35,168 bases of DNA, taken from positions 1 through 35,168 of the IMG/VR virus record IMGVR_UViG_3300025009_000277, one strand, 5' to 3'. The position numbers were made by a program, and so were the translations under genes. Below are positions 23,347 through 29,243 of the stretch, piece by piece (position 1 is the stretch's first letter; each line of letters opens with the position of its first letter). The notes below the pieces were generated by a model. That model was not told the DNA's origin, did not search any database, and worked only from the letters and a program-made list of their open reading frames with translations. This DNA comes from a virus.

Positions 23347-24129
23347 ATGAGGAATATGAAAAAATATATAATTGCAATAGGTGCGTTTATCTTAGTTACC
23401 ATAGTAATGGTGTTCTGGCCATTTGCGTTAATCGACGCTGGTCACCGAGGAGTAGTTACACAATTTGGAGAAGTAAAAACAGAAATTCTCCAAGAGGGTT
23501 TTCACTTCATTAACCCAATGTGGACAGTTCACGAATACGATGTCAGAACTCAAAAGAACGTAACCCAAGCCAACGCAGCTTCAAAAGATTTGCAGTCAGT
23601 TTCAACAACAATCGCTCTAAATTATCATATCAACCCGGATTTTGTTCGAGAGTTATTTCAAGAAACACAAGGTGAATATGACTCAACCTTAATTGCTCCA
23701 GCTGTTCAAGAATCTGTTAAGGCCGCAACTGCTAATTTTACTGCTGAAGAACTTATTACAAAACGAAGTGAGGTTAAACAAGCGATGATTGAGTCTTTGT
23801 CATCAAGAAAATCAATGAGATTCTTTTTAGTTGAAGATGTGAGTATCGTTGATTTCAGTTTCTCTGAATCTTTCAATACAGCTATTGAAAACAAAGTCCG
23901 TGCCGAACAAGATGCTTTAGCTTCTAAAAACAAATTAGAACAGATAAAATATGAAGCTGAACAGAAAGTGGTTACTGCTACTGCTGAAGCTGAATCGTTA
24001 AGAATCCAAGCGGAAGCACTTGCCAGTAACTCCTCTCTCGTATCTTTGGAAGCTGTAAGAAAATGGAATGGTGTTTTACCTATCTATGCTTTAGGAGATT
24101 CAATCTCATTTCTTAATATGATAAAATAA
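23347..24129 (+). CDS. SPFH/prohibitin-family membrane protein
   Basis: The protein has 260 residues. Residues about 6-28 form an N-terminal membrane anchor. The SPFH domain follows: ALIDAGHRGVVTQFGEV, EILQEGFHFINPMWTV, YDVRTQKN, STTIALNYHINPDFV, and ALNY-type turns through about residue 185. A long Glu/Ala-rich coiled coil (about 190-235) and a short end (LPIYALGDSISFLNMIK) complete it. Prohibitin-like proteins form large membrane rings and often restrain membrane proteases such as FtsH. A phage copy might protect or remodel the host membrane or block superinfection. GAAAGG lies 4 bases upstream of the ATG. Confidence 0.85.
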   Translation: MRNMKKYIIAIGAFILVTIVMVFWPFALIDAGHRGVVTQFGEVKTEILQEGFHFINPMWTVHEYDVRTQKNVTQANAASKDLQSVSTTIALNYHINPDFVRELFQETQGEYDSTLIAPAVQESVKAATANFTAEELITKRSEVKQAMIESLSSRKSMRFFLVEDVSIVDFSFSESFNTAIENKVRAEQDALASKNKLEQIKYEAEQKVVTATAEAESLRIQAEALASNSSLVSLEAVRKWNGVLPIYALGDSISFLNMIK

Positions 24130-24130
24130 T

Positions 24131-24214
24131 ATGGTATCTTCTTTCATCACTGGTTTCGTAGGCGGAACAATTGTACTCTTACTTATAAAACTTATTGTAT
24201 TAAATACTAAATAA
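24131..24214 (+). CDS. 27-residue membrane peptide after SPFH gene
   Basis: MVSSFITGFVGGTIVLLLIKLIVLNTK is almost wholly a membrane segment with a lysine at the end. The ATG is one base after the SPFH stop, so it is probably co-translated. It may partner the SPFH protein. Too short for sequence-based assignment. Confidence 0.5.
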   Translation: MVSSFITGFVGGTIVLLLIKLIVLNTK

Positions 24215-24250
24215 CAAAAGAAGAGAGTCGTTCTTTGTTAAACTTCATAG

Positions 24251-24352
24251 GCGCATAAGCTCCACTCACGGAACGCTTGTGCGCTTCCACTACTCACCAA
24301 GATTTACGAGCTGTTTATTAAAAGGATTCAGCTCTAGCATAGGGTCTTGGTG
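24251..24352 (+). other. hairpin cluster upstream of structured leader
   Basis: GCGCATAAGC (24251-24260) pairs with GCTTGTGCGC (24275-24284), ten pairs with one G-U. Then CACCAAGA (24295-24302) pairs with TCTTGGTG (24345-24352), enclosing GAGCTG/CAGCTC (24308-24313 and 24329-24334). The second structure overlaps the -35 box at 24347. This is in a 364-base stretch (24215-24578) with no gene. Confidence 0.55.
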
Positions 24353-24375
24353 GGTGATGGAAATTGGGATATAAT
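24347..24375 (+). promoter_or_regulatory. sigma70 promoter with consensus -10
   Basis: TTGGTG (24347-24352), 17-base spacer, TATAAT (24370-24375). Transcription would start near 24382, just before the structured leader. The -35 box is the 3' arm of an 8-bp inverted repeat. Confidence 0.8.
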
Positions 24376-24381
24376 ATAAAC

Positions 24382-24546
24382 AGACATATTGTTTCCTTTC
24401 GGCTGCCAGACTCCTTGGCAGTGTTCTGCATAAAAACGGTTATCCACCCCACGTGGGTAGCCGATAGGAAATAACCATATGCGGAGGATCAAAACAACCC
24501 GATGTAGCAATAAGCAGTTATGCTTTGAGTTAATCGGGTTGTTTTG
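24382..24546 (+). ncRNA. structured leader RNA with three-way junction and long hairpin
   Basis: An outer stem TTTCCTTTCGGCT (24392-24404) with AGCCGATAGGAAA (24459-24471), one U-U mismatch, encloses CTGCCA/TGGCAG (24403-24408, 24416-24421) and ACCC/GGGT (24446-24449, 24455-24458). GGTTAT (about 24438) can also pair with ATAACC (24470-24475). Next comes a 14-bp perfect stem at 24490-24503 and 24533-24546 with an inner AAGCA/TGCTT stem. It lies between a promoter and the phosphoesterase gene. It may be a riboswitch-like leader or a separate small RNA. I do not recognise a known class. Confidence 0.6.
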
Positions 24547-24578
24547 TTCTTTCCAATGACAAAAGAGAGGAGGATGAA

Positions 24579-25127
24579 ATGGCAAGGAAAAACGAAACTG
24601 ACAAAATCCTCGATTCTGCCAGGACGAAAAAAGATGTCAGGAGCAAGCAAAAGTCAATCAATCAATTGACTGAGCGCATTTTCACACTTGAACAAGAAAT
24701 TGAAGCGATGGAGGGACTTAAAGGAAGTCTCACCCACTATAAGATTGAACCTACCAAAGATGTGAAAAGCGAGGCAGTGGCTGTGATGGTAGCCTCTGAC
24801 TGGCACATTGAGGAGATGGTTTACGAGTGGCAGGTCTCGGGCCTCAATGAGTTCAATGCTGACATCTGTCGCAAGCGCGTTGCTCGTTTCTTCCGACACG
24901 GATTGAAACTTATTCAAAAAGAACGGAAAGCAACGAAGATCAATACGCTGATCTTGGCACTTCTTGGAGATTTTGTAAGCGGTTCTATTCATGATGAACT
25001 CATGGAAGGCAACAGATTGCTCCCAGCCTTCGCCATCATTGAAGCGCAAGAACACATTGCATCCGGCATCAAGATGCTTCTTGAAAGAACCAATCTCAAA
25101 ATCGTGATCCCTTGTGTAAGTGGAAAT
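24579..25127 (+). CDS. calcineurin-like metallophosphoesterase, exon 1
   Basis: Exon 1 codes for 183 residues. A helical N-terminus (about 1-50) is followed by the phosphoesterase core: SDWH (73-76, the D-x-H metal site), LLGDFV (128-133, the GD site) and the end of VSGN (180-183), the first two letters of the G-N-H motif. The reading frame then meets a TAA that belongs to the group I intron. Joined to exon 2, the enzyme would have about 337 residues. It likely cleaves phosphodiesters, perhaps in DNA, as phage members do, but the substrate is unknown. A strong Shine-Dalgarno site (GAGAGGAGGATGAAATG) precedes it, unlike the genes to the left. Confidence 0.85.
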
Positions 25128-25311
25128 TAACAACATGGTTTCCACTATAAAAAATCTGGCTAAATGCTGGAACACCCTTAAGCTCTACTGCCTAAACAGT
25201 AATCTGAAAAGATAAGCTGAATGGCTCTAAAAAGTGTAGAGATTGGGCAATCAGCAGGAAAGACTCCTTAAAGGGAGAATCCTCAGAGACTACATGCCAG
25301 ACACTTGAATA

Positions 25312-25357
25312 GTTGTTCGTGCGTGATTATACTAAAAGTATATGCCATACGAACAAC
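25312..25357 (+). promoter_or_regulatory. stem-loop around HNH start codon
   Basis: GTTGTTCGT (25312-25320) is perfectly complementary to ACGAACAAC (25349-25357). The HNH start codon (25342) is in the loop, and a TATAC/GTATA stem precedes it. This may limit translation of the endonuclease. Confidence 0.6.
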
Positions 25358-25857
25358 AAAAAAAATGTCTTATTTGCAATAATTACTTTATTGCTCGAAA
25401 CTGGAGAGCCGAAGTTTGCTCACACAGATGCCATCTTGAAAGGAGAAAAAAATGGCATAATAAGAATGTAAATGAAATTCGAGCAAAAGCTCGTGAGAGA
25501 TACCATAATGGAGGTAAGGCTCATTACGCCAAATACGAAAAAACTCCAAAAGGATTTCTCATGAGAAAGTATAGGAATATGCAAAGTAGAGTGTTAGGAA
25601 TCCAAAGATTAAAGGCTCATCTCTATAAGGGTAAGGAACTTTTGAAAAGAGAAGAGTATTACGAATGGTCACTAGCATCAAAAAAATTCTGGAAATTGTA
25701 TCGTGAGTGGATTATCTCAAATTATAATAGAAAACTCACTCCGACAGTTGACAGAATTGACCCATCTCAAGGATATTTTCTGAAAAATATGGAATGGGTA
25801 ACACATTCAGAAAATTCTAGGAGATCTAGTATCACAAGACATAAAGTGAAGATATAG
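25342..25857 (+). CDS. intron-encoded HNH homing endonuclease
   Basis: The protein has 171 residues. A zinc-finger-like N-terminus (CLICNNYF, then CSHRCHLERRKKW) is followed by a basic DNA-binding middle and a C-terminal HNH-type motif: LTPTVDRIDPSQGYFLKNMEWVTHSENSRR. Such enzymes cut intronless alleles near the insertion site and spread the intron. Its stop codon TAG lies within the AAGATATAG P7 strand. No Shine-Dalgarno site is seen before the start. Confidence 0.85.
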   Translation: MPYEQQKKCLICNNYFIARNWRAEVCSHRCHLERRKKWHNKNVNEIRAKARERYHNGGKAHYAKYEKTPKGFLMRKYRNMQSRVLGIQRLKAHLYKGKELLKREEYYEWSLASKKFWKLYREWIISNYNRKLTPTVDRIDPSQGYFLKNMEWVTHSENSRRSSITRHKVKI

Positions 25858-25933
25858 TCCGAACTATGATGAAAGTCATAGAGAAACATAGAAATATGTT
25901 TCCGTTCCTAAAAATAGGAAATGTAACATATAG

Positions 25934-26398
25934 CATGGCCGCATGACCGCAAAAACAAGGGTATCAACCGAAGCTGGAAACAGCCTTGAACGTCTGATGT
26001 ATCATTCGTTGGCTGTGATGTTTCGTGATGAACCGCGTGTGCAGTTCATCATTTCCGACGGATACCATGCGTATGTAAAGGTGTTTGAATTTCCGATTAG
26101 GTTTCACCATGGCCATTCTGTCAAATACTACGGTGGAGTAGGTGGAATCACCATTCCGCTCAACAAGGCCGTGGCCCAATGGAACAGAGGACGCAGTGCT
26201 TATCTGGATGTCCTTGGACACTATCACACACTTCTTGATGGAGGCATTTGGATCGCTAACGGATCACTGATTGGTTACAACGCCTACGCGCTTTCCATCA
26301 AAGCCTCCCCAGAACCTCCTCGTCAAGTGTTCTTTCTCATTGATCGAGATGTCGGAAAGACAGTCGTCTGTCCGATCATCCTTGATCGTGATCGCTAG
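25934..26398 (+). CDS. calcineurin-like metallophosphoesterase, exon 2
   Basis: Exon 2 begins HGRMTAKTRVSTEAGNSLERLMYHS and adds 154 residues. Fused to exon 1 it completes SGN-HGR. FHHGHSV and VLGHYHTLLDGGIWIANGS provide the later His metal ligands (the GHxH motif). The catalytic set is therefore complete. Read alone, this reading frame could start at ATG 25943, but this would lack the Asn-His pair and is not the functional form. Confidence 0.85.
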   Translation, partial: HGRMTAKTRVSTEAGNSLERLMYHSLAVMFRDEPRVQFIISDGYHAYVKVFEFPIRFHHGHSVKYYGGVGGITIPLNKAVAQWNRGRSAYLDVLGHYHTLLDGGIWIANGSLIGYNAYALSIKASPEPPRQVFFLIDRDVGKTVVCPIILDRDR

Positions 26399-26420
26399 GG
26401 CAGTGTTCATACAACTGCCC
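26398..26420 (+). terminator. hairpin after phosphoesterase gene
   Basis: GGGCAGT (26398-26404) and ACTGCCC (26414-26420) form a 7-bp stem that overlaps the last base of the stop codon, followed by CCTTTCC. A second stem AGACGA/TCGTCT with a T-rich loop lies at about 26430-26452. Termination is possible but the T-tract is poor. Confidence 0.45.
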
Positions 26421-26466
26421 CCTTTCCTTGAGACGATAAGTTTTTGTCGTCTGAACGGAGGAGACA

Positions 26467-26673
26467 ATGAACTGTAAGAAATGTCGCAAAAAGATGGAGA
26501 GATCGGAGAACTCGATTGCAATAACTTATTTCTGTCGCTCTTGCGGTATTACTCGCTACTTCTGTGCTTACTGTGACCATGAGATCGCTACGCTCTTTAC
26601 AACCTTTTCCTGCATGAATAATGACTGCGGTCGAGCTTTCATAAAACTCACAAGAAGAGATTTGGAGAAATGA
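26467..26673 (+). CDS. zinc-ribbon protein (four CxxC-type pairs)
   Basis: The protein has 68 residues with CKKCRKK, CRSCG, CAYCDH and CMNNDCG, giving two probable zinc ribbons. GGAGGA lies 5 bases before the ATG. The stop overlaps the next start (ATGA). It may bind nucleic acid or act as an adaptor. No close family named. Confidence 0.75.
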   Translation: MNCKKCRKKMERSENSIAITYFCRSCGITRYFCAYCDHEIATLFTTFSCMNNDCGRAFIKLTRRDLEK

Positions 26674-26852
26674 TGCCAACCTATATGTTTACTGATAGAG
26701 GATGGTGTTTCTGTACTCGTTGCAAAGCCTCACGCACTCATGCTTTCGGATTCGATATTAGAGAACAAAGGCGCGAGATTCATCCACTGATAAAGATGTG
26801 TACCGTCTGCGGATTAGTCACACCAAGAGCAACCCAGGAGCACAAGGAGTGA
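26670..26852 (+). CDS. small zinc-finger protein (two CxxC pairs)
   Basis: The protein has 60 residues: WCFCTRCKASRTHAFGFDIREQ, then KMCTVCGLVTP. CTRC and CTVC, spaced about 30 residues apart, form a zinc finger. Two adjacent ATGs (26670, 26673) are possible starts; GGAG lies just upstream. It is coupled to the previous gene by a 4-base overlap. Confidence 0.7.
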   Translation: MMPTYMFTDRGWCFCTRCKASRTHAFGFDIREQRREIHPLIKMCTVCGLVTPRATQEHKE

Positions 26853-26855
26853 GTT

Positions 26856-27191
26856 ATGGACACTCTATTCACTTCCACCTGTCCTGACTGTGGCGGGCCG
26901 ATCACTTTCCATTTCGCGCTCCTGACAAATATAGGAGTTGGTGTGCTCTGTTTTGCAAAGTGTGCCTACTGCTTCCATCACGGAGACATACGTTCGGCTA
27001 GGTTGTTTGTTCAAGTAGATGAGGCTGTCTATCTTTGGGCTGCTCACAACGGTCTTTGTATCATCAACTACAAAGTCCCCGATACAGAAGAAGATGAAGA
27101 AGAAAACATCCTCGACGAGCTAGACGATGAAGAGGAACCGTCCAACATCGGGTTTCGGCCCGAGAACGACCCAAAAAGGAGGAAGTCATGA
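26856..27191 (+). CDS. zinc-binding protein with acidic C-terminus
   Basis: The protein has 111 residues. CPDCGG (9-14) and CAKCAYC-like CFAKCAYCFHHG (about 32-43) make a zinc-ribbon N-terminus. Residues about 75-100 are very acidic (EEDEEENILDELDDEEE), followed by a basic end. Preceded by AAGGAG and close to the previous stop. The acidic tail could be DNA-mimicking or a protein-binding tail. Confidence 0.7.
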   Translation: MDTLFTSTCPDCGGPITFHFALLTNIGVGVLCFAKCAYCFHHGDIRSARLFVQVDEAVYLWAAHNGLCIINYKVPDTEEDEEENILDELDDEEEPSNIGFRPENDPKRRKS

Positions 27192-27253
27192 GGTTGGTTT
27201 CCTATCTCGCTTCCATGGACGACATGTCCACATGGGCACGGTTGCCCTCGTGA
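27188..27253 (+). CDS. possible 21-residue peptide
   Basis: MRLVSYLASMDDMSTWARLPS begins at 27188, overlapping the previous stop by four bases, with an excellent Shine-Dalgarno site (AGGAGGAAGTC before ATG). It is followed by a GTGA overlap. The product has no recognised motif and could be a leader peptide. Confidence 0.35.
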   Translation: MRLVSYLASMDDMSTWARLPS

Positions 27254-27297
27254 CCCTCATCGCTGTCCACTGGGCACTCGGAAAGGTGATCAAATGA
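27232..27297 (+). CDS. possible 21-residue hydrophobic peptide
   Basis: MGTVALVTLIAVHWALGKVIK, or a shorter form from GTG 27250, is mostly hydrophobic and could sit in a membrane. It overlaps the next gene by ATGA. Real translation is uncertain; the spacing of coupled starts and stops is the main support. Confidence 0.3.
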   Translation: MGTVALVTLIAVHWALGKVIK

Positions 27298-27464
27298 TCA
27301 AACTGTTCTGTGTGAAGTGTGTTCAAGAAACCGAGCATATAGTCTATTCCGTGAGACAAGGTTTCGAGAACTATGTGGTCGAAGAATGTGTGCGATGTGG
27401 AAAGAAAACTCTCTCACCTTTTCCTCCACCACCACCTATCATGAACAAGGGGTTCGAACGATGA
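27294..27464 (+). CDS. small zinc-finger protein with Pro-rich tail
   Basis: The protein has 56 residues: MIKLFCVKCVQETEHIV, then EECVRCGKKTLSPFPPPPPIMNKGFER. CVKC and CVRC spaced about 26 residues form a zinc finger. A five-proline run follows. It overlaps both neighbours by ATGA. Confidence 0.65.
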   Translation: MIKLFCVKCVQETEHIVYSVRQGFENYVVEECVRCGKKTLSPFPPPPPIMNKGFER

Positions 27465-27667
27465 TTCTTTACAAAGCTATCGTTGCTTGCTCTATCTGTG
27501 GAAAGACCATTCAAAGCCCTCTCATGTCTGATCCAAATGACGCTGAAATGATCTTGCGTCAAGAACATTACCGTGAAAGCGGCCATTGGGTACTCGATCC
27601 GATCTCTTGGGTTGAAACGGGATCGGACAAAGCCCCGCGTCATGTTCCGCACAAGCGGAAGTCTTAA
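27461..27667 (+). CDS. small Cys-pair protein
   Basis: From ATG 27461 the protein has 68 residues: MILYKAIVACSICGKTIQSP, then REHYRESGHW-like EHYRESGHWVLDPISW and a basic tail (RHVPHKRKS). CSIC plus two His residues (EHYRESGH) could complete a zinc site. A longer in-frame version from 27317 overlaps the previous gene on another frame and is unlikely. AAGGGG lies upstream of the ATG. Confidence 0.65.
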   Translation: MILYKAIVACSICGKTIQSPLMSDPNDAEMILRQEHYRESGHWVLDPISWVETGSDKAPRHVPHKRKS

Positions 27668-27700
27668 AAAGGCGTGATACGCAACCACGCCTTTTCTTTT
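27667..27700 (+). terminator. intrinsic terminator ending the SD-type module
   Basis: AAAAGGCGTG (27667-27676) pairs with CACGCCTTTT (27686-27695), followed by CTTTT. The stem begins at the stop codon of the gene before it. It marks the right end of the region with Shine-Dalgarno sites. Confidence 0.85.
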
Positions 27701-27713
27701 ATAAAAAATAACT

Positions 27714-27893
27714 ATGTTATCAAAAGAAGCAGAACGTCTAGCCCAAATCCTCTCTGACACCGTGGAAATCTCTATCAAATATCTGGAGAATCTTGAGAAA
27801 GGAATGTGTAAAGAAGTGGCGTGGAAGAAGGCGAATGAGAAAAGTATTGCGAGACAGCTGTTTGAGAAGATGAGGAACAAAAAACAACCGTGA
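27714..27893 (+). CDS. small helical protein, last rightward gene
   Basis: The product has 59 residues: MLSKEAERLAQILSDTVEISIKYLENLEKG, then CKEVAWKKANEKSIARQLFEKMRNKKQP. Two amphipathic helices and a basic end; possibly DNA-binding. No Shine-Dalgarno site (AAAAAATAACTATG), so it belongs with the phage's main gene set and not the inserted module. Its stop codon begins the loop of the convergent terminator hairpin. Confidence 0.6.
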   Translation: MLSKEAERLAQILSDTVEISIKYLENLEKGMCKEVAWKKANEKSIARQLFEKMRNKKQP

Positions 27894-27907
27894 TACGCGG
27901 TTGTTTT
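27881..27907. terminator. bidirectional terminator between convergent operons
   Basis: AAAACAACCG (27881-27890) and CGGTTGTTTT (27898-27907) form a 10-bp stem with a 7-base loop. T-runs lie on both sides, longer on the minus strand. It separates the rightward early genes from the leftward lysis genes. It shares the core GTGATACGC with the terminator at 27667-27700. Confidence 0.85.
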
Positions 27908-27917
27908 AAGTACACTT

Positions 27918-28121
27918 CTATGAATTGTTTTTGAGAAACTTATAACCGGCATTTATAAGAACCGAGGAAAGTGAAACCACAATGGCTGTATATGTCCCGA
28001 AATCAACTTGAGTAACTATTTCAGAAGCATACGTTAAGAGTGCTCCAAAAAGTGCGATTACCGCACCTTTCAAAATTTTCATTCCATCCTCTTTTGTAAG
28101 AGAAAATCTTGGTGATCCCAT
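27918..28121 (-). CDS. holin-like two-span membrane protein
   Basis: The protein has 67 residues with two membrane segments (about 16-36 and 41-60) linked by a short TQVDFG turn, and a lysine-rich end (KFLKNNS). This matches small phage holins that open the inner membrane for the amidase. It is the last gene of the lysis group; the 43-residue gene precedes it by one base. Confidence 0.7.
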   Translation of the reverse strand: MGSPRFSLTKEDGMKILKGAVIALFGALLTYASEIVTQVDFGTYTAIVVSLSSVLINAGYKFLKNNS

Positions 28122-28122
28122 A

Positions 28123-28254
28123 TTATTTACCTTTAGATGATTTAAGAAGACCTAGACGGCGCATAGTTCCGAAGACATAAGCTCCTGTACGCGCTTTTCC
28201 AAGACCAAGTTTTTTTGCTCCTCGGTCTAGTTTTTTTTCCATTGACTTTGGCAT
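28123..28254 (-). CDS. small basic phage protein
   Basis: The product has 43 residues: MPKSMEKKLDRGAKKLGLGKARTGAYVFGTMRRLG, then LLKSSKGK. Very basic, with the 'KLGLGKxRTGAYVFGTMRR' pattern that I recognise from short, conserved phage proteins of unknown function. Probably nucleic-acid-binding. It sits one base from each neighbour, between amidase and holin. Confidence 0.6.
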   Translation of the reverse strand: MPKSMEKKLDRGAKKLGLGKARTGAYVFGTMRRLGLLKSSKGK

Positions 28255-28255
28255 A

Positions 28256-28924
28256 TTATTTTTTGTTAATATCTTGAAGTTTTTTTAATATAGCAAATAC
28301 CCATTCCGTAGTTACTTGTTGTTGAGGGATGACGGAAAGATCAAGCCCCAGTTCTTTTTGCCAGTTCCATCCATCTAAAGCCCAAGAAGAAACAGTTTCC
28401 GTTCCTTCCATTTTAGCAAGCTCTCCATAGACCCATGCTTTCGTTATAGATGTTCCTGGGCAAGTCTTCGGCATCCAGTCTCGGTGAAAAGTTATCTTTT
28501 CATCATCTAAACCTAGATATTTCTTGAGTGTGTGAATGACAAAGAAAGCATTTTTCTTTGTTTCACCGCTCCAAATCTCTTTGTCATAATCACCCACAAC
28601 TTCTATCCCTATCGTGTAACCCTCCAAACGACCAAGTTTTGAATAGGTTGCGTTTCCCGATCCCGCATGAATCCCAACATCCTTCATTGGGGTAAACAGC
28701 CATATTCCATCTTCTCCGATAAAAAGATGAGGAGCGGCTTTCCAACCCTTTCCCTCATAGAATCTTTTGAGTGCGTCAATAGATTTTTTTCCGTTCCAAT
28801 CCTCTTTTTTTGGTCTCCACGTATGATGCAAAACGATCCCATTTGGTTTGATGGGGCCGAAGTCATACAACCTGACGTATTTTTCGAATTCCTCCCGTGT
28901 TTTTTTCTCCCCAATGATAGTCAT
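28256..28924 (-). CDS. N-acetylmuramoyl-L-alanine amidase endolysin
   Basis: The protein has 222 residues. The Amidase_2 zinc site is complete: VLHHTW (His33/34), FHRDW (His147) and KTCPGTSI (Cys155); HAGSGN (His86) is also typical. It cuts the bond between the glycan and the stem peptide. The C-terminal ~55 residues after KMEGTE are helical and may bind the cell wall. The start at 28924 follows the 18-base element shared with the SSB leader. It sits with holin-like genes. Confidence 0.9.
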   Translation of the reverse strand: MTIIGEKKTREEFEKYVRLYDFGPIKPNGIVLHHTWRPKKEDWNGKKSIDALKRFYEGKGWKAAPHLFIGEDGIWLFTPMKDVGIHAGSGNATYSKLGRLEGYTIGIEVVGDYDKEIWSGETKKNAFFVIHTLKKYLGLDDEKITFHRDWMPKTCPGTSITKAWVYGELAKMEGTETVSSWALDGWNWQKELGLDLSVIPQQQVTTEWVFAILKKLQDINKK

Positions 28925-28930
28925 AAGGCT

Positions 28931-28948
28931 TTTATTTTGCTTAGGTTA
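28931..28948 (-). promoter_or_regulatory. shared 18-bp upstream element, amidase copy
   Basis: TTTATTTTGCTTAGGTTA, identical to 19629-19646, lies 6 bases before the amidase start on the minus strand. A small ATACC/GGTAT hairpin follows at about 28969-28984. The gap 28925-29020 contains nothing else recognised. Confidence 0.6.
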
Positions 28949-29020
28949 TTTAGGAGGTAGAAAGATACCTTTTTGGTATTATATCGCTTCCTGGCGCATT
29001 ACAGTGGGTCACAGAGCATC

Positions 29021-29239
29021 TTAATAAAGAATAAGATCTGCCGCTTTTACTACTCCGGCCACTAAAGCTGTACCGACGGCCATCATGACTAGCCCAACCA
29101 TCGCGTAAACAAATTTTTCTACAAGAACAAAACGCAACTTTGGAGCAAAACGTCGGTCAAACTTCTCAATTTCTTGTTTGATCCATTTAATGTCAGTTTT
29201 GATTTCAGCCATATTGGCTGCTACTTCCTCCGGTTCCAT
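29021..29239 (-). CDS. XhlA-like membrane protein
   Basis: The protein has 72 residues. The first ~40 are helical and charged (EEVAANMAEIKTDIKWIKQEIEKFDRRF); residues about 43-65 form one membrane span (FVYAMVGLVMMAVGTALVAGVVK). This plan matches haemolysin XhlA-type lysis helpers, which act with holins. It lies five bases after the large fibre gene. Confidence 0.65.
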   Translation of the reverse strand: MEPEEVAANMAEIKTDIKWIKQEIEKFDRRFAPKLRFVLVEKFVYAMVGLVMMAVGTALVAGVVKAADLILY

Positions 29240-29243
29240 ATAT

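Larger units (their letters stand above)
25128..25933 (+). mobile_element. group I intron, 806 bases
   Basis: Exon 1 ends in T (25127) and the intron ends in G (25933), as group I introns require. The last nine exon bases AGTGGAAAT pair with GTTTCCACT (25138-25146), forming P1 with a terminal G-U at the splice site. CAGAGACTACATG (25284-25296) and AAGATATAGTCC (25849-25860) are the classical core motifs; GACTA and TAGTC within them form P7. An HNH endonuclease gene lies between the two P7 strands. Splicing restores the exact G-N-H-G motif of the phosphoesterase. Confidence 0.95.

Noticed and set aside
27317-27667. 116-residue reading frame overlapping the gene at 27294-27464
   Set aside because: The upstream half lies in another frame of a convincing CxxC gene; the real gene starts at 27461, coupled by ATGA.
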